From positions 437,501-501,500 of the forward strand of contig NZ_CP117445.1 of assembly GCF_030687715.1 (NCBI RefSeq): a DNA stretch of 64,000 nt. Reading direction: 5' to 3'. A program made the translations under genes and the position numbers. The stretch comes from Pseudomonas sp. FP2196. GTDB lineage: Bacteria > Pseudomonadota > Gammaproteobacteria > Pseudomonadales > Pseudomonadaceae. This document shows, piece after piece, positions 14,773 through 26,042 of this stretch. How positions within the stretch are numbered: position 1 is the first letter of the stretch; each line of letters begins with the position of its first letter. Under the pieces are notes generated by a model. It searched no databases. It was not told the origin of the DNA and saw nothing but the letters and a program-made list of their open reading frames with translations.

Positions 14773-17220
14773 TCAGAACAAATCGATCGGCGCCTGTTCG
14801 TCCGCCGGCAGCGGGCTACCCGGTACCGAGCCATTACCCAGCTCATTCACCGACGGTGGTGTGTCTTCAGCCTTGAACAGCTCGAAGTAAGCCCCTGGCG
14901 TGCTCGGCGTCGCCGCACGGCCGCTGACCGGATCTACCCGCAGACTGAGCAAACCTTCCGGCTCAGGCTGGACGTGAGGCGGCTTGTCCTTCAGCGCAGC
15001 GCCCATGTAGTTCATCCAGATCGGCAGTGCCACGGTGCCACCGAACTCTCGGCGACCTAGGCTTTCCGGCTGGTCGAAGCCCGTCCATACCGTGGTCACG
15101 TAATCGGCGTTGTAACCGGAGAACCAGGCGTCTTTCGATTCGTTGGTGGTGCCGGTTTTACCGGCGATGTCGCTGCGACCCAGCGCCAGCGCGCGACGAC
15201 CGGTGCCGAGCTTGATCACGTCCTGCAACATGCTGTTGAGGATATAAGTAGTGCGACCATCGACGATCCGCTCCGCTACGGCCGGCGCTTGTGGTGCCGC
15301 TGCGGCGCCCGAAGCTTCACCCGGAACCGGCGCGGCGTTGACGGTGAGCGACTGCTCGGCCGGCGCTGCGATACCGTCGCTGGCTGAGCCACCCTGAGGC
15401 ACAGTCGGCGGGTTGGCGACGAACAGCGTGTCGCCATTGCGGCTTTCGATCTTGTCGATGATGTACGGGGTGATCTTGTAGCCGCCGTTGGCGAAGGTGC
15501 TCCAACCGGTGGCGATCTCCATCGGCGTCAGCGTTGCAGTGCCCAGTGCCAGCGACAGGTTTGGCGGCAGATCCTGCTTGTTGAAGCCGAAGCGGGTGAT
15601 GTAGTCGATGGTCTTGCCCACGCCCATCGCCTGCAGCAAGCGGATCGACACCAGGTTGCGCGACTTGTACAGCGCCTCGCGCAGACGGATCGGGCCGAGG
15701 AAGGTGTTGGTGTCGTTCTTCGGGCGCCAGACCTTGTCCAGGTACTCGTCGACGAACACGATCGGCGCATCGTTGACCAGTGTGGCGGCGGTGTAACCAC
15801 TGTCCAATGCAGCGCTATAGACGAACGGCTTGAAGCTCGAACCCGGCTGACGCTTGGCCTGCATGGCGCGGTTGTAGTTGCTCTGCTCGAAGGCGAAACC
15901 ACCGACCAGCGAGCGAATCGCGCCGTTCTGCGGATCCAGCGATACCAGTGCGCCTTGCGCCTGCGGAATCTGGCTGAACTTCAGCGAGTTGTCTTTCTGG
16001 CGCTGCACGCGAACCAGATCGCCGACCTGTGCCACATCCGAGGGCTGGCGCGGGTTGGCGCCCATGCTGTTGGTGTTGAGGAACGGCCGTGCCCATTTCA
16101 TGGTGTCCCAGGCAACGTGCTCTTCGCCGGTGCGGGTCAGCACTTGCAGACCGTTCTTGTCGATCTGGGTGACGATCGCCGGTTCCAGGCTGCTGATAGT
16201 GCGCTGTTTGGTCAGTTCGGTTGCCCACGCTTCACGGGTCTTGCCCGGCAGGCGCGACTCGGGGCCACGGTAGCCGTGACGCTGGTCGTAGGTCATCAAA
16301 CCTTCGTGCAGAGCGGTGTTGGCCATTTCCTGCAAGTTGCTCGGCACCGTGGTGGTGACGCGGAAACCTTCGGTGTAGGCGTCGCTGCCATAACGGCCGA
16401 CCATTTCGGCACGGGCCATTTCGGCGATGTACGGTGCGTTCACTTCCGGGGTCGGCACGTGATAGCTGGCGTTCAGTGGCTCGTTGATCGCAGCCGTGTA
16501 GTCCGTTTCGTTGATCTTGCCAAGCTTGTACATGCGTCCGAGGATCCAGTCGCGACGTTCTTTACTGCGCGCCGGGTTGGCCAGCGGGTTGAAACGCGAC
16601 GGAGCTTTCGGCAGGCCGGCGATCATCGCCATCTGCGCGAGGCTGACGTCACGGATCGATTTGCCGTAATAAACCTGCGCCGCCGCCTCGATGCCGTAGG
16701 CGCGGTTGCCCAGATAGATCTTGTTCACATACAGCTCGAGGATCTCGTCCTTGGTCAGCTGACGTTCGATTTGCAGAGCCAGGAGGATTTCGGTGGTTTT
16801 GCGCGAGAAACTGCGTTCGCTGGTCAGGAAGAAGTTCTTCGCCACCTGCATGGTGATGGTGCTGCCGCCGGATTGAATGTGTCCACTCTTGACCAGTTGG
16901 GTCGCGGCGCGCATCAGGCTGCTTGGATCGACACCGTAGTGATTGGCGAAATTGTCGTCTTCAGCACTTAGTAACGCATTAATGAAATTGGGGGGAATGT
17001 CGGCGAAACGGATCGGAGTCCGGCGCATTTCGCCGAATTCTGCGATCAACTTGTCATCGCTGCTGTAGACCCGCAGTGGAATCTGCAACTGAATGCTTCT
17101 CAGAGCCTCCACGGATGGCAAACCCGGACTAAGGTAAAGATACGCCCCGCTGAGACCTAAAAGCAGTCCGCAGAAAACGGCGACGATGGACCAACCGAAA
17201 AATTTCAGCAAACGAATCAA
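14773..17220 (-). CDS. mrcA: Penicillin-binding protein 1A (transglycosylase/transpeptidase)
   Basis: Bifunctional class A PBP that polymerises and crosslinks peptidoglycan in the periplasm. A single N-terminal membrane anchor (about 8-30) is followed by the GT51 domain with the glutamate in SAEDDNF and the GGSTITMQ block. The transpeptidase domain carries the nucleophile in RQPGSSFKP, and KTGTT near the C terminus. The frame extends to 17415, but TTG 17220 gives an 815-residue protein starting MIRLLKFFGW, which matches the family start and length; the upstream extension lies in the promoter region shared with pilM. The C-terminal Ala/Pro-rich insertion between catalytic motifs is usual in Pseudomonas. 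It is divergent from pilM. Confidence 0.95.
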   Translation of the reverse strand: MIRLLKFFGWSIVAVFCGLLLGLSGAYLYLSPGLPSVEALRSIQLQIPLRVYSSDDKLIAEFGEMRRTPIRFADIPPNFINALLSAEDDNFANHYGVDPSSLMRAATQLVKSGHIQSGGSTITMQVAKNFFLTSERSFSRKTTEILLALQIERQLTKDEILELYVNKIYLGNRAYGIEAAAQVYYGKSIRDVSLAQMAMIAGLPKAPSRFNPLANPARSKERRDWILGRMYKLGKINETDYTAAINEPLNASYHVPTPEVNAPYIAEMARAEMVGRYGSDAYTEGFRVTTTVPSNLQEMANTALHEGLMTYDQRHGYRGPESRLPGKTREAWATELTKQRTISSLEPAIVTQIDKNGLQVLTRTGEEHVAWDTMKWARPFLNTNSMGANPRQPSDVAQVGDLVRVQRQKDNSLKFSQIPQAQGALVSLDPQNGAIRSLVGGFAFEQSNYNRAMQAKRQPGSSFKPFVYSAALDSGYTAATLVNDAPIVFVDEYLDKVWRPKNDTNTFLGPIRLREALYKSRNLVSIRLLQAMGVGKTIDYITRFGFNKQDLPPNLSLALGTATLTPMEIATGWSTFANGGYKITPYIIDKIESRNGDTLFVANPPTVPQGGSASDGIAAPAEQSLTVNAAPVPGEASGAAAAPQAPAVAERIVDGRTTYILNSMLQDVIKLGTGRRALALGRSDIAGKTGTTNESKDAWFSGYNADYVTTVWTGFDQPESLGRREFGGTVALPIWMNYMGAALKDKPPHVQPEPEGLLSLRVDPVSGRAATPSTPGAYFELFKAEDTPPSVNELGNGSVPGSPLPADEQAPIDLF

Positions 17221-17410
17221 GGCGTTTGGACATCCAGGGCAAAGAATGAATTTGGCAACGGGGGTTGTGGCGACACACAGAACGACCCGCGCTGGCAGTA
17301 AAAAGCGGAAAAAATCGCTGGGCATTATAAGCACTTTTCTGCTGGAGGCGTCATTTGCGCTTCTGTCAAGACGGGGTGAAGGAACGCAATGCGTATTACA
17401 GAGTCCGTAA

Positions 17411-18501
<1,091 letters not shown>

Positions 18502-18502
<1 letters not shown>

Positions 18503-19068
18503 TGGCGCGGATCAACCTTTTACCCTGGCGTGAGGAGCGCCGCGAAGAGCGGCGTAAACGCTTTCTGCTGACCTTGATCGGGGTGGTGGTCGGTTCGGTG
18601 GGCGCCGTATTCATTGCCGATCAAATCATCAGCAACGCCATCGCCCGGCAAGTGGCGCGCAACGACTACATCGGCAAACAGATCGCCGTGGTCGACGAGC
18701 GGATCAAGCAGATCAGCGAGCTCAAGGCCCACCGTCAACAGCTGGTCGAGCGCATGCGCATCATCCAGGACTTGCAGGGCAACCGGCAGGTCAGCGGGCG
18801 GATCTTCGATCAACTGGCGCGCACGTTGCCCGATGGCGTGTATTTCACTGACGTGAAAATGACCGGCAAAACCCTGTCGATCAGCGGAGCTGCGGAGTCG
18901 AATAACCGCGTCTCAGAGTTGATGCGCAATCTGGATGCGTCCGACTGGTTCGATGCACCGAGCCTGAACGAAGTGAAAGCGACTTCCGCCGATCAGCAGG
19001 AGCAGGCCAATCTCTTTCAGTTGACCGTTCGTCAGACCCAGCCCAAGACCGTGGAGGACGAGCCATGA
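18502..19068 (+). CDS. pilN: Type IV pilus inner-membrane protein PilN
   Basis: 188 residues. The conserved cytoplasmic INLLPWR motif at the very N terminus binds PilM. One membrane segment follows (about 22-45), then a coiled coil and a periplasmic ferredoxin-like domain that pairs with PilO. It overlaps pilM by one base and pilO by four, so the operon is translationally coupled. Confidence 0.97.
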
Positions 19069-19688
19069 AGCCGTCCGAATGGCTGGACAGTCTGCGCAGC
19101 ATCGACTTCAACGATCTGGATAGCAGCAATATCGGTTCCTGGCCGGCGGCAGTGAAAGCCATCGCGGGGGCGTTGTTGATGGTGTTGGTGTTGGCGCTGG
19201 GTTACAACTTTTTCATCAGTGACATGGAAAACCAGCTCGATGCCAAACGCGAGGAGGAGGCCACGCTCAAGGAGCAATTCGCCAGCAAGGCGCGCCTGTC
19301 GGCGAATCTGGAGTTGTACACCCAGCAGATGAAGGAAATGGAGAACACGTTCGGCGTGTTGTTGCGGCAATTGCCCAGCGACACCGAAGTGCCAGGCTTG
19401 CTGGAAGACATCACGCGTACCGGTTTGGGCAGTGGTCTGGAGTTTGAGGAGATCAAACTCTTGCCGGAGGTCGCCCAGCAGTTCTACATCGAACTGCCGA
19501 TTCAGATCACCGTCACTGGCGCCTATCACGACCTTGCTACCTTCGTCAGCGGAGTGGCCGGGTTGCCGCGCATCGTCACCCTGCATGACTTCGAACTAGC
19601 CCCTGCCAATAAGGAGGGCGGGCCGAAACTGCGCATGAGCATCCTTGCCAAGACTTACCGCTATAACGACAAAGGGCTGCAAAAATGA
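19065..19688 (+). CDS. pilO: Type IV pilus inner-membrane protein PilO
   Basis: 207 residues. A short cytoplasmic segment (with SLRSIDFNDLD), one transmembrane helix near 28-48, a coiled coil rich in Glu/Lys, and a periplasmic domain that heterodimerises with PilN. Starts within the pilN stop (ATGA) and ends overlapping the pilP start. Confidence 0.97.
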   Translation: MKPSEWLDSLRSIDFNDLDSSNIGSWPAAVKAIAGALLMVLVLALGYNFFISDMENQLDAKREEEATLKEQFASKARLSANLELYTQQMKEMENTFGVLLRQLPSDTEVPGLLEDITRTGLGSGLEFEEIKLLPEVAQQFYIELPIQITVTGAYHDLATFVSGVAGLPRIVTLHDFELAPANKEGGPKLRMSILAKTYRYNDKGLQK

Positions 19689-20212
19689 CCCTGATTCGTT
19701 ATCTGGCCTTGTCGATGGTGCTGCTGGCATTAAGTGGATGTGGTGGCAGCGATGACCTCAGCGACCTCGACGCCTACATGAATGAAGTACGCCTGCGCCC
19801 GGCAGGCAAGATTGAACCAACCCCGACATTTCGGTCTTACCCGACATTCACTTACAGCGCCGCCAACCTGCGTAGCCCGTTCTCGCGCCAGGTGCGCGTC
19901 GATCTGGCCGGGCAGAAACAAGGCTCGCGCAACGTAAAACCGGATCCCAACCGGATCAAGCAATACCTCGAAGGTTTCAACATCGAGCAGTTCGAGATGG
20001 TCGGTACGATCGGCAATGCCGCCGGTTCTTTCGCATTGTTGCGCGGAGCGGGTGGAGTGCATCGCCTGAAAGTTGGCGATTACCTGGGGCGCAACGATGG
20101 CCGCATCGTTGCCATCAGCGCCACCCAGGTCGATGTGGTCGAAATCGTGCCTGATGGCGACGGCGCCTGGCTGGAGCGTCCGCGCACCATTCCTTTGAAA
20201 GAGCACTCATAG
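19685..20212 (+). CDS. pilP: Type IV pilus lipoprotein PilP
   Basis: 175 residues. A lipoprotein signal with lipobox LSGC puts the lipidated cysteine at 19. A disordered segment follows (including the LRSPF motif), then the beta-rich C-terminal domain (LKVGDYLGRNDGRI) that contacts the secretin PilQ. It links the PilMNO inner-membrane complex to the outer membrane pore. Ends 13 nt before pilQ. Confidence 0.97.
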   Translation: MTLIRYLALSMVLLALSGCGGSDDLSDLDAYMNEVRLRPAGKIEPTPTFRSYPTFTYSAANLRSPFSRQVRVDLAGQKQGSRNVKPDPNRIKQYLEGFNIEQFEMVGTIGNAAGSFALLRGAGGVHRLKVGDYLGRNDGRIVAISATQVDVVEIVPDGDGAWLERPRTIPLKEHS

Positions 20213-20225
20213 TGGAAGTCGAATA

Positions 20226-22313
20226 ATGAACAGGATTTTCTCCACCCTCGGTTTTTCGCTATGGATAGCGCTGATGTCACCGATGGTTCAGGCGGCTAAT
20301 CTGAAGGCGCTGGACGTAGCAGCGTTGCCGGGTGACCGTGTCGAGTTGAAGCTGTCATTCGACGGCCCGCCGCCGCAGCCCAAGGGCTACACCACCGATT
20401 CGCCGGCGCGGATCGCGCTGGATTTGCCCGGTGTCGCCAGCCAGTTGGCCAGCAAGCATCTCGATCTGGGTAGGGGCAATGCACGCACGGCCACGGTGGT
20501 TGAAGCGAAGGATCGGACGCGCCTGATCGTCAATCTCACGCAATTGGCGCCATATGACACGCGGGTCGAGGGCAACAATCTTTTTGTGGTGGTAGGTCAG
20601 GGGGCGCCGACAACCACTGCGCGCCCGGTTGCTGTGGCGGCGTCCCGTGCGACCACGGCAGCGGCTTCCGCACCCGCCAGGGCGTTCGTGCCAAAAACCA
20701 AAGCCATTCGCGGCGTGGATTTTCAACGAGGCACGGAGGGGGAGGGTAACGTGGTCATCGACCTGTCCGACCCGACCATTGCTCCCGATATTCAGGAGCA
20801 TGACGGCAAGATCATCCTCAGCTTCGCCCGCACGCAATTGCCCGACAAGCTGCGGGTGCGCCTCGACGTGAAGGATTTCGCCACGCCGGTGCAGTTCGTC
20901 AACGCCGCCGCCACTGGCGACCGCGCGATCATCACCGTTGAGCCCAGCGGTACGTTCGATTACTCCACCTACCAGACCGATAACAAACTGACCGTCAGCA
21001 TCCGGCCGATCACGGCGGATGACCTGCAAAAACGCAACGCAGATCGACAGGCCTATATCGGTGACAAACTATCACTGAACTTCCAGGACATCGACGTGCG
21101 CTCGGTGCTGCAACTGATCGCCGATTTCACCAACCTCAATCTGGTGGCGAGTGACACGATTCAGGGCGGGATCACTCTGCGTCTGCAAAATGTGCCGTGG
21201 GATCAGGCGCTGGATCTGGTGTTGAAAACCAAGGGGCTGGACAAGCGCAAGATCGGCAACGTGTTGCTGGTCGCTCCGGCCGACGAAATCGCCGCCCGCG
21301 AACGCCAGGAGCTCGAATCGCAGAAACAGATCGCCGAACTGGCGCCACTGCGCCGTGAGCTGTTGCAAGTGAACTACGCCAAGGCCGCGGACATCGCCAA
21401 GCTGTTCCAGTCGGTGACCAGCGCCGAGGCCAAAATCGACGAGCGTGGCTCGATTACCGTCGATGAGCGCACCAACAACATCATTGCCTACCAGACTCAG
21501 GATCGTCTCGATGAACTGCGGCGGATCGTGGCGCAACTGGATATTCCGGTGCGTCAGGTGATGATCGAGGCACGGATCGTTGAAGCCAACGTCGATTACG
21601 ACAAGAGTCTGGGTGTGCGCTGGGGCGGTTCGGTGCAGAACAAGGGCAACTGGAACACCTCCGGGGTCAGTAACGGCTCATCGACCACCATCGGCACGCC
21701 GGGTAGCACCAGCACCAATTCGCCATTCGTCGACATGGGCACTGTCAACAACACGTCCGGGATTGGTATCGCCTTCATCACTGACAATGTTCTGCTCGAC
21801 CTTGAGCTGACGGCCATGGAGAAGACCGGTAACGGCGAAATCGTCTCGCAACCGAAGGTGGTCACCTCCGACAAGGAAACCGCGAAGATCCTCAAAGGCA
21901 CCGAGATTCCCTATCAGGAAGCCAGCTCCAGCGGCGCGACCTCGGTATCGTTCAAAGAAGCCTCGCTGTCCCTGGAAGTGACACCGCAGATCACCCCCGA
22001 CAACCGCATCATCATGGAGGTCAAGGTCACCAAGGACGAACCGGACTACCTGAACAAAGTGCAGGATGTACCGCCGATCAAGAAGAACGAGGTCAACGCG
22101 AAGGTGCTGGTCAATGACGGTGAAACCATCGTGATTGGTGGCGTTTTCTCAAATACTCAAAGCAAGGTTGTAGATAAGGTGCCATTTCTTGGCGATGTGC
22201 CGTATCTTGGCCGCCTTTTCCGGCGTGATGTGGTTTCGGAGAAAAAATCCGAGCTGCTGGTATTTCTCACTCCGCGTATCATGAATAACCAGGCGATTGC
22301 TGTGAGTCGTTGA
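20226..22313 (+). CDS. pilQ: Type IV pilus secretin PilQ
   Basis: 695 residues; forms the outer membrane pore for the pilus fibre. A Sec signal (about 1-23, ending VQA) is followed by two AMIN peptidoglycan-binding domains (about 27-130 and 160-255). Then come N0/N1 domains ([20 protein letters not shown]) and the secretin domain from about 420, with a Gly/Ser/Thr-rich gate region and the C-terminal [15 protein letters not shown] signature. Last gene of the pil operon; aroK begins 4 nt after its stop. Confidence 0.97.
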   Translation: MNRIFSTLGFSLWIALMSPMVQAANLKALDVAALPGDRVELKLSFDGPPPQPKGYTTDSPARIALDLPGVASQLASKHLDLGRGNARTATVVEAKDRTRLIVNLTQLAPYDTRVEGNNLFVVVGQGAPTTTARPVAVAASRATTAAASAPARAFVPKTKAIRGVDFQRGTEGEGNVVIDLSDPTIAPDIQEHDGKIILSFARTQLPDKLRVRLDVKDFATPVQFVNAAATGDRAIITVEPSGTFDYSTYQTDNKLTVSIRPITADDLQKRNADRQAYIGDKLSLNFQDIDVRSVLQLIADFTNLNLVASDTIQGGITLRLQNVPWDQALDLVLKTKGLDKRKIGNVLLVAPADEIAARERQELESQKQIAELAPLRRELLQVNYAKAADIAKLFQSVTSAEAKIDERGSITVDERTNNIIAYQTQDRLDELRRIVAQLDIPVRQVMIEARIVEANVDYDKSLGVRWGGSVQNKGNWNTSGVSNGSSTTIGTPGSTSTNSPFVDMGTVNNTSGIGIAFITDNVLLDLELTAMEKTGNGEIVSQPKVVTSDKETAKILKGTEIPYQEASSSGATSVSFKEASLSLEVTPQITPDNRIIMEVKVTKDEPDYLNKVQDVPPIKKNEVNAKVLVNDGETIVIGGVFSNTQSKVVDKVPFLGDVPYLGRLFRRDVVSEKKSELLVFLTPRIMNNQAIAVSR

Positions 22314-22317
22314 TTCT

Positions 22318-22836
22318 GTGCGAAATTTGATTCTTGTAGGACCGATGGGCGCTGGAAAAAGCACCATCGGCCGGTTGCTGGCCAAAGAGCTGCGCCTGCC
22401 GTTCAAAGATTCCGACAAGGAAATTGAACTGCGCACGGGCGCCAATATCCCGTGGATCTTCGACAAGGAAGGCGAGCCCGGCTTTCGCGACCGTGAGCAG
22501 GCGATGATCGCCGAACTGTGCGGATTCGACGGCGTGGTGCTGGCGACCGGCGGTGGCGCGGTAATGCGTGACGCCAACCGCAAGGCCCTGCATGAAGGCG
22601 GCCGTGTGGTGTATCTGCACGCCTCCGTCGAACAGCAGGTCGGCCGCACGGCGCGCGATCGCAATCGGCCGCTGCTGCGCACTGCCAATCCCGAGAAAAC
22701 CCTGCGCGACCTCCTCGCAATACGTGATCCGCTCTATCGGGAAATCGCCGATCTGGTGGTGGAAACCGATGAACGGCCACCGCGCATGGTAGTGCTCGAC
22801 ATTCTCGACCGCCTGGCGCAGCTTCCACCCCGTTAA
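22318..22836 (+). CDS. aroK: Shikimate kinase
   Basis: Phosphorylates shikimate in the chorismate pathway. 172 residues with Walker A GPMGAGKS, the shikimate-binding DSDKEIE and FRDRE, and ATGGGAV. The start is GTG 22318, four bases after pilQ, so it may be read from the pil transcript. Gene order pilQ-aroK-aroB is usual in Pseudomonas. Confidence 0.97.
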   Translation: MRNLILVGPMGAGKSTIGRLLAKELRLPFKDSDKEIELRTGANIPWIFDKEGEPGFRDREQAMIAELCGFDGVVLATGGGAVMRDANRKALHEGGRVVYLHASVEQQVGRTARDRNRPLLRTANPEKTLRDLLAIRDPLYREIADLVVETDERPPRMVVLDILDRLAQLPPR

Positions 22837-22988
22837 AGCATCGCCCGAAATGCGCTATCCTCGGCGTCCTGTCACAGCCCGGCGAGGTTGTGGCGGATGG
22901 CGTGCGAGCGGCGTCATACCCGCTATAGGCCGCAGATAACCAATAATTCAGGGCAGGACGCCTGCTTCCATCTTCACTGTGGGGACAC

Positions 22989-24089
22989 ATGCAGACACTC
23001 AAGGTCGATCTAGGCGAGCGCAGCTACCCGATTCATATTGGCGAAGGTTTGATGGATCAGCCCGAGCTGCTGGCTCCGCATATCCACGGACGTCAGGTGG
23101 CAATCATCTCCAACGAGACCGTTGCGCCGCTCTATCTCGAGCGTCTGACTCGCAGCCTTGCGCAGTTCTCAGTGATTTCCGTGGTGCTGCCGGACGGCGA
23201 AGCCTTCAAGAACTGGGAAACCCTGCAACTGATCTTCGACGGTCTGCTGACCGCTCGTCATGATCGCCGCACCACGGTGATCGCCCTTGGCGGCGGTGTG
23301 ATCGGCGATATGGCCGGTTTTGCTGCTGCCTGCTACCAGCGTGGCGTCGATTTCATTCAGATCCCCACTACATTGCTGTCCCAGGTCGATTCGTCGGTGG
23401 GCGGCAAGACCGGCATCAACCATCCGCTGGGCAAGAACATGGTTGGCGCGTTCTACCAGCCGAACGTGGTGCTGATCGATACGGCATCACTGAAAACCCT
23501 GCCAGAGCGAGAGCTGTCGGCGGGTCTGGCGGAAGTCATCAAGTACGGCCTGATCTGCGACGAGCCGTTCCTCACCTGGCTGGAGGACAACGTTGACGCC
23601 CTGCGCGCGCTGGACCAGAAAGCCCTGACTTACGCCATCGAGCGCTCCTGTGCAGCCAAGGCTGCGGTGGTCGGCGCCGATGAGAAGGAAACCGGCGTGC
23701 GCGCCACGCTCAATCTCGGCCACACCTTCGGCCACGCCATCGAGACCCACATGGGCTATGGTGTGTGGCTGCATGGTGAGGCGGTCGCCGCTGGCACCGT
23801 GATGGCGTTGGAGATGTCCGCGCGCCTCGGCTGGATCAGTGAGCAGGAGCGTGATCGCGGTATTCGTCTGTTCCAGAGGGCCGGTTTGCCGGTGATCCCG
23901 CCGACAGAGATGAGCGAAGCTGATTTTCTCGAACACATGGCTATTGATAAAAAAGTGATCGACGGTCGTCTGCGCCTGGTGCTGCTGCGCCGGATGGGCG
24001 AAGCGGTAGTGACCGACGATTATCCGAAAGAGGTTCTACAGGCCACGCTGGGAGCGGATTACCGCGCCCTGGCTCAGCTTAAAGGTTAA
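22989..24089 (+). CDS. aroB: 3-dehydroquinate synthase
   Basis: Converts DAHP to 3-dehydroquinate using NAD and a metal. 366 residues. Visible motifs are the NAD-binding [11 protein letters not shown] and the metal/substrate residues in [11 protein letters not shown], the glutamate in GLAEVIKYG, and HTFGHAIE. It follows aroK after 152 bp in which I see no distinct feature, and is followed 10 bp later by the SPOR protein gene. Confidence 0.97.
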   Translation: MQTLKVDLGERSYPIHIGEGLMDQPELLAPHIHGRQVAIISNETVAPLYLERLTRSLAQFSVISVVLPDGEAFKNWETLQLIFDGLLTARHDRRTTVIALGGGVIGDMAGFAAACYQRGVDFIQIPTTLLSQVDSSVGGKTGINHPLGKNMVGAFYQPNVVLIDTASLKTLPERELSAGLAEVIKYGLICDEPFLTWLEDNVDALRALDQKALTYAIERSCAAKAAVVGADEKETGVRATLNLGHTFGHAIETHMGYGVWLHGEAVAAGTVMALEMSARLGWISEQERDRGIRLFQRAGLPVIPPTEMSEADFLEHMAIDKKVIDGRLRLVLLRRMGEAVVTDDYPKEVLQATLGADYRALAQLKG

Positions 24090-24099
24090 TAAGATTCCG

Positions 24100-25692
24100 A
24101 TGACTAGTTTGCATGCCGACGAGGCGTTCCTCGGCCATTTCCAGTTAAGTCACGACCCCTTTGCTCCGCGGGTGCCGGGCTTCAAGTTCTTCCCGGCCCA
24201 GCGCAAACCGGTGCTGGGTCAACTGCATCACCTGGCGCGTTACAGCCAGTTGCTGCTGGTGGTCACCGGCCCGCAGGGCAGCGGCAAGACGCTGCTGCGT
24301 CAGGCACTGGTGGCCAGCACCAACAAGCAATCGGTGCAGAGCGTGGTGGTTTCCGCACGCGGTGCCGGCGATGCGGCGGGCGTGCTGCGTCAGGTCGCTC
24401 AGGCGCTGAACGTGGCCCAGGCCGAAGTCGGCGCGATTCTGGATCAGGTGGTGCAACTCGCGCTGACTGGCCAGGAAGTCTATCTGCTGGTGGACGACGC
24501 CGAGCAGCTCGACGAATCCGCCCTCGAAGCGCTGATGGCGCTGGGTGCCGGCGCTCCGGAAGGTCGCCCGCATGTGTTCCTGTTCGGTGAGTCGTCGCTG
24601 ATCGCTCAGCTCGAGGCTTTGCACCTTGAGGAAGAGCGCTTCCACGTCATCGAACTGCAGCCGTACACCGAAGAAGAGACCCGAGAGTATCTCGACCAAC
24701 GGCTCGAAGGTGCAGGCCGGGGTGTCGAACTTTTCACCGCGGATCAGATCTCTGATATTCACGAAAGCTCCGAGGGTTGGCCGGGCAACATCAACCAGGT
24801 CGCCCGCGATGCTCTGATCGAAGTCATGATTGCCAGCCGCTCTGCGGTGAAGCGTCCAAGTATGGGGTTCAACATGCCGAAGAAACACGTATTGGCGATT
24901 TCCGCCGTCGTTGTGGTCGCGGTCGCCGCCGCCTGGCTGATGCCGGGTCGCAACAAGGCGCCAACCACCGGCGCACCGGCCAACGAACAGGCGCAACTGC
25001 CATTGGGTCAGGGCGCTGCGAACGGCGGCGCGCCGAACGTCGAGTTCGCCGGCAATACGCAGCCGATGCCGTTGCCGCTGGTCGGCAATTCGCAACCGGT
25101 GATGCGCGGGCCATTGGCCGAAGCGGCCGGCGGGATCACCGAAGGCGACGACGGCGTGCCACTGGAAGGCTCCAGCGATACGCCGCCAACCGTGACCACT
25201 TCGGCGCCTCCGGCAGGCGTTCCGGCCGGTCCGGCACCAACACCGGTTCCAGTCCCGGCCGCCAAGCCGACGCCTGCGCCGACGCAAATCGCCACCGCCA
25301 AGCCTGCTCCGGCAGCGCCAGCAGCGAAACCTGCTGCAGCGCCAGCCAAGCCTGTCGCCGCGACCAAGCCGGCCGAGAAGCCGGTGACCGTCGCCAAAGC
25401 CGCCGGTGGCAGCTGGTACGCCGGTCAGCCGACGAGCAACTACGTGGTGCAGATTCTCGGCACCAGCTCCGAAGCCGCGGCGCAAACGTTCGTCAAAGAA
25501 CAGGGCGGCGAGTACCGTTATTTCAAGAAAGTCCTCAACGGCAAGCCTCTCTACGTCATCACCTACGGCAACTTCGCCAATCGTGATGCGGCTGTTTCTG
25601 CCATCAAGGCCTTGCCAGCGAAGGTTCAGGCTGGTAAACCTTGGCCTCGCACTGTCGCCAGCGTCCAACAGGAACTGGCAACAACTCGCTGA
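24100..25692 (+). CDS. DamX-like AAA and SPOR domain protein
   Basis: 530 residues. The N-terminal ExeA-type AAA domain has Walker A GPQGSGKT near 57-64 and Walker B LLVDDAEQL. A transmembrane helix lies around 264-284, followed by an Ala/Pro-rich linker (about 340-430). The C-terminal SPOR domain (about 445-525, with YVVQILG and YVITYGNF) binds septal peptidoglycan. This is the DamX-type division-associated protein found after aroB in gammaproteobacteria; here the N terminus keeps an intact P-loop. Ends about 350 bp before gltB. Confidence 0.85.
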   Translation: MTSLHADEAFLGHFQLSHDPFAPRVPGFKFFPAQRKPVLGQLHHLARYSQLLLVVTGPQGSGKTLLRQALVASTNKQSVQSVVVSARGAGDAAGVLRQVAQALNVAQAEVGAILDQVVQLALTGQEVYLLVDDAEQLDESALEALMALGAGAPEGRPHVFLFGESSLIAQLEALHLEEERFHVIELQPYTEEETREYLDQRLEGAGRGVELFTADQISDIHESSEGWPGNINQVARDALIEVMIASRSAVKRPSMGFNMPKKHVLAISAVVVVAVAAAWLMPGRNKAPTTGAPANEQAQLPLGQGAANGGAPNVEFAGNTQPMPLPLVGNSQPVMRGPLAEAAGGITEGDDGVPLEGSSDTPPTVTTSAPPAGVPAGPAPTPVPVPAAKPTPAPTQIATAKPAPAAPAAKPAAAPAKPVAATKPAEKPVTVAKAAGGSWYAGQPTSNYVVQILGTSSEAAAQTFVKEQGGEYRYFKKVLNGKPLYVITYGNFANRDAAVSAIKALPAKVQAGKPWPRTVASVQQELATTR

Positions 25693-25863
25693 AGATTCGG
25701 CGGCCTTACCCAGGCCGCCTCTCCAAGCACCTCAAAATTTCTACGAGTGCGCGCCGCCTTTACAGGCCGCGTGCCTTGTGGTGTCTGCGTCACAGTAGTC
25801 TTTGAGTCGTTGCGGTCAAAATTAAAAAAGTTTTGACTAGCACAGCAGATCGCTTTAAACCTT

Positions 25864-25910
25864 TCACAAATGCGACATAGATTTGCGACATTTCGTCGTC
25901 AAATTTGTGA
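25864..25910. repeat. Inverted repeat and tandem GCGACA boxes upstream of gltB
   Basis: TCACAAAT (25864-25871) is the inverse of ATTTGTGA (25903-25910), the latter containing the putative -35. Between them TGCGACA occurs twice, 13 bp apart. On the minus strand these read TGTCGC, the core I recall for Pseudomonas ArgR half-sites, and ArgR is known to control gltBD in P. aeruginosa. Operator function here is inferred. Confidence 0.35.
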
Positions 25911-25933
25911 GCGTCTGTGTCGCTGTGTACAAT
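25905..25933 (+). promoter_or_regulatory. Putative gltB promoter
   Basis: TTGTGA (25905-25910) and TACAAT (25928-25933) are spaced by 17 bases, about 110 bp before the gltB start. The rest of the 350-bp gap 25693-26042 holds the inverted repeat described separately and nothing else I can name. Confidence 0.45.
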
Positions 25934-26042
25934 GACCACCCTTTTGCCCCCGCTAAGCCGGCGTACGTTCGGCGCGGATCGCAAGTGGTTGAATTGAAAA
26001 GAAATTTGCCTCGAAAAGAGGCAGCCTGGTGAGAAAGTGTCT

